A stretch of DNA of 64,000 nucleotides from Orobanche coerulescens (taxonomy: Eukaryota > Streptophyta > Magnoliopsida > Lamiales > Orobanchaceae): assembly GCA_033398695.1 (NCBI GenBank), contig CM065804.1:13253001-13317000 (forward strand). Reading direction: 5' to 3'. Positions 1-12,070 of this stretch are shown piece by piece. The translations under genes were made by a program, and so were the position numbers. The number at the start of each line of letters is the position of its first letter. Within the stretch, counting starts at the first letter, position 1. The notes under the pieces were generated by a model. That model was not told the origin of the DNA. It worked only from the letters and a program-made list of their open reading frames with translations, and made no database searches.

Positions 1-816
1 AAAACTTTCCAAGTGCGAATTCTGGATGCCGGAGGTAATTTTTCTCGGACATGTTGTCTCGGCAGAAGGTGTCAAGGTCGATCCACAAAAGATCGAGACA
101 ATAATGAGTTGGGAACCGCCGAAGAACGTGAAGGAGGTAAGGAGTTTCCTAGGATTGGCGGGTTACTATCGAAGATTCGTCGAGGCTTTTTCCTGTATCG
201 CTCGACCGTTAACGAACCTACTGAGAAAGAGAATCAAATTTGTATGGACGGCAGACTGCCAGAAGAGCTTCGATGAGCTCAAGAGTAGGCTAACTACTGC
301 TCCAGTGCTAGTGTTACTGCAGGGAACGGAAGGATTCATTATATACACGGATGCATCTAAGCATAGACTGGGGTGTGTCTTCATGCAGAATGACAGAGTC
401 ATAGCGTATCTCGACAATAAGGCTGTACAAAGTGAATTACCCGACGCACGACTTGGAGCTAGCCGCAGTGGTGCATGCCCTCAAGATTTGGAGGCACTAT
501 CTTTACGGAGTTACTTGCAAGATTTTCACGGATCATAAGAGCTTGAAGTATATCTTCACCCAGAGAGAGTTAAACATGAGACAGAGGCATTGGTTGGAGC
601 TAATCAAGGACTACGATGTGGAAATTTCCTATCATCCCGGGAAAGCCAATGTGGTAGCTGATGCTCTTAGTCGGAAAACTACATAAGAAGTGATGTTATC
701 CAGCATAACAGTTCAGCCCGAACTGCAGCAAGACATCAGGAGAAGCAGTACCGAAGTGTGGATATAACGTAGGCAAGGACAATTGTGCTCAATCAATATA
801 CATTCGTCCTTACTAG
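1..816 (+). pseudogene. Element A pol: RT thumb, RNase H and start of integrase
   Basis: The first 200 bases encode the RT/RNase H connection of a chromovirus ([11 protein letters not shown], then [11 protein letters not shown]). RNase H follows ([12 protein letters not shown], then [42 protein letters not shown]). Metavirid pol normally keeps these in one frame. Here the frame changes near 415-432 between the TDAS and DLELAA motifs, so RNase H is broken. After the ADALSRK motif come a stop near 684 and another near 768, in the linker that leads to the integrase. Coding similarity stops at 816, where element B has landed. I see no intact start codon because the gene begins left of the window. 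Confidence 0.85.
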
Positions 817-988
817 GCGAGTGTTAGGCGTATTTTTATGCGCTTTTATATCATTATTTTATATCCATCTTGAGCCTAAATCAGCATAAATGAGCTTTTA
901 ATGCATTATTTTTATATGTTTTGCAGGAAATCTGAGTCCGGAAGCCAAAACGATGAAAAACGGGCGAAAATAGCATTTTTTGGTCATG

Positions 989-1093
989 AGCCGCGGCACA
1001 CACCAAGTGAACCGCGGCACACGAAGACAACCAGCGAATGATGTGCACACTGTACTGTGTGCCGCGGCACACACCAAGTGAGCCGTGGCACAG
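989..1093 (+). promoter_or_regulatory. GCCGCGGCAC palindrome array in B 5' LTR
   Basis: Four GCCGCGGCACAC-type units (one as GCCGTGGCAC) are paired around ACCAAGTGA spacers, with a divergent stretch between the pairs. The array is rich in CpG in an AT-rich LTR. It lies about 190 bases upstream of the TATA-like box. A regulatory role is inference; the repetition is directly visible. The partner copy in the 3' LTR is at 14538-14641. Confidence 0.6.
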
Positions 1094-1280
1094 AATGCGC
1101 AAAAAGACGCCACTGCTTCTGACAAATGTGTGTTGGTGAATTTGATAATTTGGGCCGCTTGAGCTTTTGTTTTTGTTGGGCCGTGAGAGCACTTGGTGGA
1201 AAAAAAAGGTTTGATGACTTTTCCTTTTCCTTGAGACACCTACCGCTACCAGGGCGGGGGAATGGAAAAAGAAAAAAAAA

Positions 1281-1290
1281 CTATAAAAGG
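1281..1290 (+). promoter_or_regulatory. TATA-like box of element B 5' LTR
   Basis: CTATAAAAGG lies downstream of the palindrome array in the LTR and is the best core-promoter candidate. The 3' LTR copy reads CCATAAAAGG at 14824-14833, so its box is damaged. Confidence 0.55.
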
Positions 1291-1402
1291 AAAAAGAATG
1301 AGAACAGACGAAGAGGAGGGGGAAAGCAGGGAGTTTTCGGCGGTGGAAGAAATAAGGAGAAAACAAGGTGTAGATTTGTGGGGGCGACGACAAGACCACG
1401 GA

Positions 1403-3728
1403 TGTAACACCCCAAACTAGGCGGATATTACAGCGCCGTGAATCCCCGACTGGGACCCACCAGGCGAATGAAAAGGATGAATTACACAAGATAAATGTAG
1501 TACCGAACCACATTATATTACCAAGTACTCCGATGAGGAGTTTAAGTACAACACACCAGGACAATACCGAATACTAGTATATTTTATATGAAGATAAAAT
1601 ACACCACCCTGAATAAATAAACATCTCAAACGGAATTTGCAGCGGAAAAATACAAATGACGGAAATGACTGAAATGATTGAAAATGACTGAACCAACGGA
1701 ATGACTGGGGTCCCCTACTAGTATCACTGGGACTCGTCGCCGTCAACATGCTCTTCCCGTGCCTTTGCCTTGCCGTGACCTGAAAACAAAATCCCCAATG
1801 GAATTGATTACAGAACAACAATCCTCAAGAGTTGAACTTACACAATCATGAATTAACTGTCGTTATGATATATTCTTAATTTTGAATTACGCTGATGAGG
1901 AGTATCCTAGTACGCCCGTAGTGTTACGTGCAAGTGTACAAGGCGATGACCGGACACACCCGTCCTTGTACCTAATTAGTCTCACGGAGGTAATCGTTAC
2001 CGTGTGCAGTACCCGATGTATCACTCCCAATACATGGCCATCACGTGCCCGACTAAAAATTCCACACATCCGCACCCGGCCACGCAATATGAACCCAGAA
2101 GGTCATATGAACAAGAATGACCATAATGAATATCAAGGAATAATAATAATCCGACAAAGTCAAGAATGACTCACCGATACGAAAGTGATAATGAAGTGAT
2201 TGATAGTTTTCAATGAAATGATTGGAACCGCCGTTCCTCGCTAATGAAATGATTATCCGACAATTACAAGTCTCAAAATGATTAATACAATGATGAATGA
2301 ATTATGATTATGAATGATCAACAACAAAAGGAATGAATGTCCTTTTAACCGAGTAAGAATCAACTTACACAACAACAATGAAGAATGTCCGTCCACGAAC
2401 AACGTCCTAACCAAGATACCGGTCGCTCGAACAACCTTAATTCATTACAATTACCAACAATCCGATTAATAACGAATTAAACACGAATAAAACGAACTCA
2501 AGACGTCGATACGATTAAACCAAGTTCATCGGGGCATTATATCGAATACTTTGAGGCCAACTTTGATTGTATACAACTAAACCTCAATAATATCAACTTC
2601 AAATCCCCAAGAAGTGTTTCAAATCAACAAAACATCTCCAATACGATCAATAATCCGTTATGATTATCCGAAAACGTGATCATAACAACAATTAGTCGAA
2701 AATCCCCAATTCCAATTCGATTTACAAGGTGTTCTTGAATAATCCCTCAATAATCCAATGAATCCTTATACAAACTCATAATCATATACATATCCCTTCA
2801 TATATCATGATTATAACGTCCAAAACATCCTATTACAACACAAAATCGAAGTCCAAAGTGTTGAAGGAATTACCTCTTGATGATCCAAGTGCTTCAATCC
2901 GAAGAATACGCGTTAGATTGATTATCCGGGCTTCACGATCGAAAGGAGATGAAGAAAATCAAACACCCAAATGATTTGTGAAGGAAAAACCCTCCCTCAA
3001 GCCTTATCTCTCGGTTGAAGGTGAAGAAAATGCGAGAAAATGGTGAAATGATGAAAAAATGAATTTATAGGGGTTGATGCTGCCGGACACGGCCGTGCCG
3101 ATCGGCACGGTCGTGTCGCTGCCGGCGGTAACCCGGCCGACATGGACTTCGACCGTGTCCGGATTGACACGGTCGCGGCTGAGGCCTTCCGAAGCGACCG
3201 CCCGGCTGACTTCGGCATGACTCGGCCGTGTCACGGGACACGGTCGGGCGTGTCGGCGATCGTTCGAGCTTATCCGGAAGAGTACGGCACGGGCCGTGTC
3301 GGGCGACACGGTCGAGCTGGTCGGCGTAAACTTCGCATTTTCCGGACGAGTACGGCACGGGCCGTGTCGGACGACACGGCCGAAGTTCGGTCGGCGATGA
3401 TCGGCCAAAAGCGACCATAACTCTCTCGTCCGGACTCCGATTGACTCACCGTTTGAACCATTGGAAAGCTAACTCGATGCTCTATAATATTGCAAGATTT
3501 AGAATTTTTGGAGTTACCAAAAATTAATGGTGATCTAACAAAGTCGAACTCATATGAGGAAAGTTGAAGCGATGAACAATAACGATACTCAACTCGAAGT
3601 TTATACGAGCGGTGAACACGGTGAATGCACATGATTGATGAATGATTATGATTGAGTGAAAATACCGAGTGACAATTACAGCATGATAATTCTTGAATGA
3701 AAATGAATGAATTACAACCGGTATTACA
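1403..3728 (-). repeat. Element C 3' LTR
   Basis: It is about 2326 bases long with TG/CA ends, and pairs with 8923-11233. The two copies differ by substitutions and many short indels. Much of it is AT-rich. A CpG-rich palindrome block lies at 3080-3400 with the TATA-like box beside it. Confidence 0.92.
3061..3400 (-). promoter_or_regulatory. Palindrome array and TATA box in C 3' LTR
   Basis: Plus-strand 3061-3070 reads on the minus strand as CTATAAATTC, a good TATA box. Immediately upstream of it in element orientation lie about 320 bases packed with ACACGG/CCGTGT half-sites. They include a 32-base near-palindrome at 3086-3117 centred on CCGATCGG with one mismatch between arms. The same arrangement occurs in the 5' LTR (TATA 10561-10570, array 10580-10895). 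An enhancer or silencing-target role is inference. Confidence 0.6.
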
Positions 3729-3743
3729 TACTCCCCCTTAAAA
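3729..3743 (-). other. Element C polypurine tract
   Basis: On the minus strand TTTTAAGGGGGAGTA abuts the 3' LTR start, the expected plus-strand primer for reverse transcription. Confidence 0.85.
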
Positions 3744-5058
3744 GAGTTTCGTCCCAGAAACTAAGGGTCAAACAACTCGGGATAACACTCCGCATATTCT
3801 CCTCGGTTTCCCAAGTGGCCTCTTCGACTCCGTGTCTAGACCACTGAATCTTGACCAAAGGGATCGTCTTATTCCTCAAGCTGTTTGATTCGCCGCTCTA
3901 AAACTTCGCACGGGACGCTCCTCATATGAATGATCGTCGGCGATCTCGATCTCATCGAATCAAGTATGTGACTCGGAGTGCAACATACTTCCGCAATCGA
4001 GAGACATGAAACACATTATGAATTCGGCTCAACGCCGGAGGTACAGCCAAACGATAAGCTAACTCGCCCACTCGATCCAAAATCTCAAACGGTCCAATGA
4101 ATCTCGGACTTAACTTCCCCCTCTTCCCGAAACGGAAGATACCACGACTCGGGGATACCTTGACCAACACGTGGTCACTGTCTCGAACTCTAATGGTCGA
4201 CGACGGTTATACGCATATGATTTCGCCGACTCTGAGCGGTCAACAAATGATTCCTGATCAAAGTTACCTTTTCACGGGCGGCTATAAGTATATCGGGCTC
4301 GGTGCCGATTGATTCTGATAAGTCGTCCCAACACAACGGAGATCGACAATGACGACCATACAAGGCCTCGTAAGGTGCCATCTTGATCGAAGCATGCCAA
4401 CTATTATTATACGTGAACTCGATCAATGGTAGTTGGGCTTCCCAATCGTCTTTCCAATCGAGGACGCATGCCCTCAACATGTCCTCTAATGTCTGAATAG
4501 TCCTCTCTGATTGTCCGTCGGACTGAGGATGAAAGGCAGTACTGAGATTAAGCTGAGTTCCCATAGCACGATGAACTGATTTCCAAAAATGTGACACAAA
4601 CCGTCCGTCACGATCGGAAACGATACTCTTAGGAGTACCGTGCAGTCTCACTATCTCTTTGATGAAAAGTTGGGCAAGTCTCTCGGGACCCCACGTATCC
4701 TTGATCTCAAGGAAATGAGCTGATTTAGTTAAACGGTCCACAATCACCCAGATCGTATTCATGCCACGACGACTCGTCGGCAAACTCGTGATGAAATCCA
4801 TAGAAATGTCTTCCCACTTCCACTCTGGAATAGGGAGAGGTTTGACATACCGCCGATCGCCGATGTTCAATCTTGACTTGTTGGCAAGTTAAGCATCTCG
4901 AAACAAATTCCGCGACTTCGCTTCATATTACTCCACCGGTAATTTTGTTTCAAGTTCTTATACATCTTGCTAGACCGGATGCACGAGAATAAGGGGTAGC
5001 ATGAGCTTCTTTCAAAATCGAGTTTTTCAACTCGTCATTCGGCACACACAACCGATTC
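3740..5058 (-). pseudogene. Element C integrase and chromodomain-like tail
   Basis: The minus strand encodes a Ty3/Gypsy integrase. The catalytic core at 4190-4870 has DFITSLP with the first Asp, SDRDGRF with the second, and DGQSERTIQTLED with the catalytic Glu, so the D,D,E set is intact in this piece. A second segment (3952-4170) carries the [14 protein letters not shown] and [12 protein letters not shown] motifs of the GPY/F region. Remains of a chromodomain-type end are legible down to about 3745 in another frame. The HHCC zinc-finger part at 4870-5050 is frame-broken. The integrase would insert cDNA, and in this clade the C-terminal chromodomain targets chromatin. Confidence 0.88.
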
Positions 5059-6506
5059 TTAAACCTCAAAAGTCCATCCTCGTGGACCACAAATCCAGGG
5101 GCTTTCCTGAGCCACATCCTCACGGATGCGTAACAATGATGGGTCCGAACCCCGATTCTCTCGAATTGTCTCCTCTAGTGACGATGAAATCTCTAACATA
5201 CAAAGCCGCTCGAACTCGCCAAGCCAAACCTCGATCTCGGGTCTAAAGAATTCCTGCTGAAGCTCCTTCTGAACTGTTAAACGGGCAAGCATCTGTTCCT
5301 GAACGGACTTACGACTCAAGGCGTCGGCGACGACGTTCGCCTTGCCCGGGTGGTAAAGGATCTCAATATCATAATCCTTGATTAGTTCTAACCACCGCCT
5401 CTGTCGCATATTTAATTCCTTCTGAGTAAATATATACTTTAAACTTTTATGATCGGTGAATATCTGACAAGTGACGCCATAAAGGTAATGACGCCAAATC
5501 TTCAAAGCGAACACCACGGCTGCTAGCTCAAGGTCGTGTGTCGGATAATTAACCTCGTAAGGTCTCAACTGCCGTGAAGCATAGGCAATAACCTTCCTGC
5601 TCGCATGAGTACACATCCGAGACCCCGTCCGACGCATCACTATAAACCACAAATCCCTCCGTCCCTGCGGCAAGGAAAGTACAGCCGACATTAACCGGCT
5701 CTTGAGTTCTTCAAAACTCACGACACGCGTCGGACCACGTGTATTTCATATCCTTCCGCAAAAGGTTCACAATGGTTGAGCAATTTTGGAAAATCCTTCC
5801 ACAAATCGCCGATAATAACCCGCTAATCCGAGGAAACTTGGATTTCCTTAACGCTTCGGAGGTAGCCATTCTCGAATAGCCTCCGTCTTCGAGGATCGAC
5901 ACGAACTCCGTCTCGATGAAATTACGTGTCCGAGAAACGTCACTCGGACATCCGTAACTCACATTTGGAGAACTTCCCATAAAGTTGTTCTCGTCTCAAC
6001 ACGTCGAGCACTCGATGAAGGTGAGACTCGTGTTCCTCCCGGTCACGAGAATAAATCAAAATGTCATCGATGAAGACAACAACAAACCGATCCAAAAAGT
6101 CGATGAAAACCCGATTCATTAACTCCATGAATACCGCAGGTGCATTAGTCAATCCGAACGGCATAACCACAAACTCATAATGACCATAGCGTGTTCGAAA
6201 CGCTGTCCTCGCGATGTCCGACTCTCGGATCCGCAACTGATGATATCCAGACCTCAAGTCGATCTTGGAAAATACTGAAGCTCCCTGTAGTTGATCTAAG
6301 AGATCATCAATACGGGGTAAGGGATACTTATTCTTGATTGTCACCCTGTTCAACTCCCGATAATCAATACATAAGCGAAATGAACCATCCTTCTTCTTGA
6401 CAAACAATACCGGTGCTCCCCACGGGGACGCACTCGGTCGGATGTAACCTTTCTCGAACAACTCCTCAAGTTGGTTCTTTAACTCCTGCATTTCGGTCGG
6501 GGCCAT
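5059..6506 (-). pseudogene. Element C reverse transcriptase and RNase H
   Basis: RT spans about 5940-6506 on the minus strand with the standard motifs: [46 protein letters not shown] and the catalytic [11 protein letters not shown] degraded connection domain lies at 5711-5980 in another frame. RNase H lies at 5059-5721, with [32 protein letters not shown] and [10 protein letters not shown]. Its first catalytic block near 5640 is altered, reading VMRRTGS where YTDAS is expected. RT makes the cDNA and RNase H removes template RNA. The gene is broken into at least three frames, so no full pol can be made. Confidence 0.9.
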
Positions 6507-6749
6507 CCGGTACGGTGCCTTCGATATCGGGACGTACTGTGCTCCAACTCAATCGTGAATTCCACATCCCTCTGTGGAGGCAAACCGTAACTCGTCTGAA
6601 AAACATCGGCATATTCCTCACCACCGGAATATCCGTCAACATTATCGATGACTTCTCGGTTTTGGCCATGTAGCACCAATAACCGACACATCCCCGATTG
6701 AGTAATCTTACCGCTTTCATCAAATTAATGACCTTACGAGCAGTAGGGA

Positions 6750-8427
6750 TTACCTCCTGAAACACACATTCAACCCCATCGTCGAAATGATAGTGACCAT
6801 ACGCTTACGGACACTAATGATGGCATCATGACGATCCATCCAATCAATACCCAAGATGACGTCGTCTCTCGGCAAATCTACCACGATTAGGTCCGCCGCC
6901 ATACACGACCATGAAACCGAATCGACAATTTCAATCTCACGATTGCCGATAATTCGCCTACCATCGTAGGCCAATGACATAAGGCTCACAACTAGTAGCA
7001 CTACCTGCATTTAGTCTACTCAAACATGACTCGGAAATGAATGAATGCGATGCACCAGTATCAAAAAGGGTACACACAGGTTGAGATAGAATATCGAGTA
7101 TACCTGAGATCATTCGGGCCTCGGGATCATCGGTCTTCTTCATCTCATAAATCCGGGGCTTGCTAGTCCCGGCACCGGACGCTCCCGTCTGATGGCTAAA
7201 AGCTCCACCTTTAGTCGCTCCCGTCGTTTTAAACGACGCTGATTGAGTGGTCTGATTCTGAACGGCTGACTGCTTAGGTGCCTGAGATGACGTCTGAGTA
7301 GGTTTGGAGTCCCTACGGCAAAAACGGGCCTTATGTCCCACAATTCCACAGTTATGACACGTGACAGACTGTCTCGGACACTTGGTGCTGACATGACCAA
7401 GATCCCCACAGTTGTAACAGGTGATGGCCGAACTGGCCGCTCGTGACTGAGATTCCGCGGGTTTAGACGACACTGGAGGTCGCTCAAAAAAAGCAGAGCC
7501 CGCACGGGGTTTCTTGAAGGTTGTCTGACCACCTTCAGACTGATTACGATTCTTCGATTTCTTGCTAGCAGACGAAGGTTGCTGCTTAGCAATTTCCTTA
7601 GCAGTAAGCTCGTAGGTGAGAGCTTTCTCAATGAATTCGGCCAACGTGGTGCAATTATGATTAAGTAACTGAAGTCTCATACGGGGTTTCAGCCTCTTGC
7701 TGAAATACTTGATCTTATCCGCCTCCGAATGAATGATGGATGAGGCGAAAGGAAGAAGTTCCTGAAATTTCTCGGCAATGGCGAGAACATCCTCGTCTGG
7801 CCGAGGGTCGGGGTGAGCAATTCCGACTTGGCCTCTCCGAGTGGGGCCGGATAATACCTCTCCATCATGAGAGTCTTGAATCGATCCCAAGTACAAGATC
7901 CTTCGTGGGCTTCAACGATAACCACCAAGAATGTGCGCTCTTACCTGTAGTAAGCCGCAATGAAACTTTGTGTCCTTCGGGACACTCTACCATAGCAAAC
8001 AACTTCTCAAATGCTCGAGCCAATGAATGATATCTCACGGCTGCAGAGCCCTCAAAAGTAGGTGGCCTCAAGCGAGAGATATCGCCGATGATATTACTCA
8101 CATTCCTCTCTTGCCTCCGAGGTGGCGGCGGAGGAGCCTGCTGATTTTGATTGACGGAGTTATGCATTGTCTCCATCAACCGAGCCATCTCGGGTCATTT
8201 GGGCCATCATGCCCCGCATAAAGCGAGTGGGTCAACCGGACACCCTCCGACCGAGCCGTGTCCTGCGACTCACGATAGTGAATGGTCGCGTCCAGGTGAA
8301 TGAGTGGCGGCGTCAGCCGCTCGATGAATTAGCATTATTCCTCGCGTTTGCACGTGTATTCACATGAGCTCTCGGATTCGCCCGCTCCACGGCCTCGTCC
8401 TCCACGTCCTCTTCTTGCCCTCTCCAT
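6750..8427 (-). pseudogene. Element C gag and protease
   Basis: Gag probably starts at the ATG at 8427 (MERARRGRGG). It continues through RRQERNVSN and RPPTFEGS of the capsid region and a long readable piece at 6958-7896. That piece carries two CCHC zinc knuckles (CYNCGDLGHVSTKC and CHNCGIVGHKARFC, about residues 160-195) and then the protease active site LFDTGASHSF near residue 278. Protease continues in a second frame at 6750-7010 (VILGIDWMDRHDA). Gag packages the element RNA and protease matures the polyprotein. Frameshifts lie near 7890, 8190 and 7000. The stretch 6510-6750 links protease to RT and is degraded. Confidence 0.88.
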
Positions 8428-8906
8428 ACTGAAGTAGGAAAGTCACATGATGATTATATTCACCGCATGAAATATACGTTATGATTATGACATGAGATTA
8501 TGAAAATGAGCATACGCGCTCTAACACGGTGATTACATGAATGATTAACTGAGGTGACATGCTTATCTGATGAAATTATTGAAATGATTATCTTGAATGA
8601 GTTAACAAGATTAATGATTCGATCTTCACGATCAACAACTGAACAATGAAATTAATTGGTGGTTAATGAGTTAACTCGACCGGCCCCGGGTCAAAATGAC
8701 AATGATGATTGAGGATTGTTAACTGATGAATTATGAATGAATGACTATTGCCAGAAATTATACCATGGCATTAGAAATCTTACAGTTCTTGGTCTGATTG
8801 GCTCGGCATTTGCACAGGTCACACGTGACGCGAAAGTCCAATGATACTAGTCCGATGACGATAATTTCAAATGAGACATGACTTGGAGGGTAGTATTCAA
8901 AACCAC

Positions 8907-8918
8907 TCTCCGATACCA
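8907..8918 (-). other. Element C primer binding site
   Basis: On the minus strand TGGTATCGGAGA begins four bases after the 5' LTR end. It differs by about two bases from the usual tRNA-iMet site TGGTATCAGAGC, the common primer in this lineage. Confidence 0.75.
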
Positions 8919-8922
8919 ACTC

Positions 8923-11233
8923 TGTAACACCCCAAACTAGGCGGATATTACAGTGCCGTGAATCCCCGACTGGGACCCACCAGGCGAATGAAAAGGATGA
9001 ATTACACAAGATAAATGTAGTACCGAACCACATTATATTACCAAGTACTCCGATGAGGAGTTTAAGTACAACACACCAGGACAATACCGAATACTAGTAT
9101 ATTTTATATGAAGATAAAATACACCACCCTGAATAAATAAACATCTCAAACGGAATTTGCAGCGGAAAAATACAAATGACGGAAATGACTGAAAATGACT
9201 GAACCAACGGAATGACTGGGGTCCCCTACTAGTATCACTGGGACTCGTCGCCGTCAACATGCTCTTCCCGTGCCTTTGCCTTGCCGTGACCTGAAAACAA
9301 AATCACCCAATGGGGCCGCCATACGTAACAACAATCCTCAAGAGTTGAAATTACACAATCATGAATTAATGAAGTTATGAAATATTCTTAATTATGAATT
9401 ACGCTGAAGAGGAGTATCATAGTACGCCCGTAGTGTTCTCGTGCAAGTGTACAAGATCGATGACCGGACACACCCGTCCTTGTACCTAATTAGTCTCACG
9501 GAGGTAATCGTTACCGTGTGCACACCCAATGTATCACTCCCAATACATGGCCATCACGTGCCCGACTAAAAATTCCACACATCCGCACCCGGCCACGCAA
9601 TATGAACCCAGAAGGTCATATGAACAAGAATGACCATAATGAATATCAATGAATAATAATAATCCGACAAAGTCAAGAATGACTCACCGATACGAAAGTG
9701 ATAATGAAGTGATTGATAGTTTTCAATGAAATGATTGGAACCGCCGCTCGCTAATGAAATGATTATCCGGCAATTACAAGTCTCAAAATGATTAATACAA
9801 TGATGAATGAATTATGATTATGAATGATCAACAACAAAAGGAATGAATGTCCTTTTAACCGAGTAAGAATCAACTTACACAACAACAATGAAGAATGTCC
9901 GTCCACGAACAACGTCCTAACCAAGATACCGGTCGCTCGAACAACCTTAATTCATTACAATTACCAACAATCCGATTAATAACGAATTAAACACGAATAA
10001 AACGAACTCAAGACGTCGATACGATTAAACCAAGTTCATCGGGCATTATATCGAACACTTTGAGGCCAACTTTGATCATACAACTAAACCTCAATAATAT
10101 CAACTTCAAATCCCCAAGAAGTGTTTCAAATCAACAAAACATCTCCAATACGATCAATAATCCGTTATGATTATCCAAAACGTGATCATAACAACAATTA
10201 GTCGAAAATCCCCAATTCCATTCGATTTACAAGGTGTTCTTGAATAATCCCTCAATAATCCAATGAATCCTTATACAAACTCATAATCATATACATATCC
10301 CTTCATATATCATGATTATAACGTCCAAAACATCCTATTACAACACAAAATCGAAGTCCAAAGTGTTGAAGGAATTACCTCTTGGTGATCCAAGTGCTTC
10401 AATCCAAGAATACGTTAGATTGATTATCCGGCTTCACGATCGAAAGGAGATGAAGAAAATCAAACACCCAAATGATTTGTGAAGGAAAACCCTCCCTCAA
10501 GCCTTATCTCTCGGTTGAAGGTGAAGAAAATGCGTAAAATGGGTGAAATGATGAAAAAATGAATTTATAGGGGTTGATCTGCCGGACACGGCCGTGCCGA
10601 TCGGCACGGCGGCCGTGTCGCACGGCCGCCGGTACCGGCGATGACTTCGACCGTGTCCGGATTGACACGGTCGCAAAGATCGAGGCCTTCCGAAGCGACT
10701 ACCGGCAATGACTTCGGCATGACTCGGCCGTGTCCCGGGACACGGCCGGCGTGTCAGCGCTCGTTCAGCTTATCCGGAAGAGTACGCACGCCGTGTCGGA
10801 CGACACGGTCGAGCCCGGTCGGCGTAAACTTCGCATTTTCCGGACGAGTACGCACGGGCCGCGTGTCGGACGACACGGCCGAGTTCGGTCGGCGATGATC
10901 GCCAAAATCAAACGACCATAACTCTCTCGTCCGGACTCCGATTGACTCACCGTTTGAACCATTGGAAAGCTAACTCGATGCTCTATAATATTGCAAAGAT
11001 TTAGAATTTTTGGAGTTACCAAAAATTAATGGTGATCTAACAAAGTCGAACTCATATGAGGAAAGTTGAAACGATGAACAATAACGATACTCAACTCGAA
11101 GTTTATACGAACGGTGAACACGGTGAATGCACATGATTGATGAATGATTATGATTGAGTGAAAATACACTGAGTGACAATTACAGACTGATAATTACTGA
11201 ATGAAAATGAATGAATTACAACCGGGTATTACA
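8923..11233 (-). repeat. Element C 5' LTR
   Basis: About 2311 bases, the partner of 1403-3728. Its palindrome array is at 10580-10895 and its TATA-like box (minus-strand CTATAAATTC) at 10561-10570. Several blocks differ from the 3' LTR by short indels, for example 9300-9330 against 1790-1812. Confidence 0.92.
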
Positions 11234-11238
11234 ACGGA

Positions 11239-11958
11239 TCCCTACGGTTTTTCTGCATCTTAATTTTTAGATTTATTTGAGTAGGATTTTGATTGTAGCC
11301 AATTTCATGACGGTTTGATTATTTATTATTATTTCGATTTACTCGTTATTCTATTGAATTGGATTCTTCTTACTGTTCTTAATGCTTTTTAATTGTCTGG
11401 CCAACAGTTAATTTGTTTTGAATGTCTTTATGGATTCGGGAGATGAAATTTAGGCATAGTTCTTGTTAGACGAATCATAATTTTCGTGAGATAGGAATAT
11501 ACTCATGCGAATTGTGAAGCCTGTTATTGTGGGAATTCTTGAACTGTTTTAGCTATTAATTATCTGATTCGAATAGGGATATATCAGGTTAGTAATTTGT
11601 AGTATTTTCTATCGACCTTGGGAAAGGCTTTAGAATAATTTAGGAATTCCTGGCTTACAATCAATTGAATAACAGTGAATTGAATCGAATAAATATCATT
11701 CCCAATTGTTTGAGGTGAAAATCATAATCCTACCCCTTATTAGTATTATTATTATTATTAGTAGTAGTACTATTATTTACTTTCTGCAATTAGTTTAGAT
11801 ATAAACTCTATTTAATTGTTCTTCAAATAAAATTGTGAGTTGACTAAATTTTGGTACTTAGTGAAATCAGTCCTCGAGGGAACGATACTTTACTTATCAC
11901 TTTATTACTTGTTGACACCGTGCACTTGCGGTATATTGTGAGGGATTTTCCCACAACA
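11239..11958 (+). repeat. Element B 5' LTR, right part
   Basis: It continues the 5' LTR after element C and matches 14946-15665, ending CCCACAACA. It contains a short ATT/AGT microsatellite near 11740-11770 that varies in length between the two LTRs. Confidence 0.9.
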
Positions 11959-11964
11959 AGTTTT

Positions 11965-11982
11965 TGGCGCCGTTGACGGGGA
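11965..11982 (+). other. Element B primer binding site
   Basis: TGGCGCCGTTGACGGGGA lies six bases downstream of the 5' LTR. It fits the tRNA-Asp primer site common in Athila/Tat elements, with one change (GAC for GCC). Confidence 0.75.
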
Positions 11983-12070
11983 CTGATTTTTTGCTAATAT
12001 CAATACCAAGCGACTCTAATTATAATTTGAAGTTTATTCTTTAGTTTCTATATTTTTATTTTTTTTTATT

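Larger units (their letters stand above)
822..1402 (+). repeat. Element B 5' LTR, left part
   Basis: It matches 14371-14945 of the 3' LTR closely and stops at the base where element C has inserted. It holds the palindrome array (989-1093) and the probable TATA box. The LTR resumes at 11239. Confidence 0.9.
1403..11233 (-). mobile_element. Element C: Tekay-like Ty3/Gypsy chromovirus with 2.3-kb LTRs
   Basis: A complete but disabled chromovirus on the minus strand, inserted into element B's 5' LTR. On the plus strand it starts TGTAACACC and ends GGTATTACA. ACGGA is duplicated on both sides (1398-1402 and 11234-11238), and removing the element restores B's LTR. Read on the minus strand the order is 5' LTR (8923-11233), tRNA-iMet-like primer site, gag with two CCHC knuckles, protease, RT, RNase H, integrase, chromodomain-like tail, purine tract and 3' LTR (1403-3728). 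The coding region is in several frames, so it is not autonomous now. It is the youngest layer of this nest. Confidence 0.93.

Noticed and set aside
881..1564. 227-codon minus-strand frame
   Set aside because: Antisense to element B's LTR and crossing the B/C junction, with an equivalent antisense frame in the other LTR; not a gene.
3004..3632. Several overlapping Arg/Pro-rich frames on both strands
   Set aside because: Products of the CpG-rich palindrome array in element C's LTR.
8907..8918. tRNA-like sequences near LTRs
   Set aside because: They are primer binding sites complementary to tRNA 3' ends; no cloverleaf is present.
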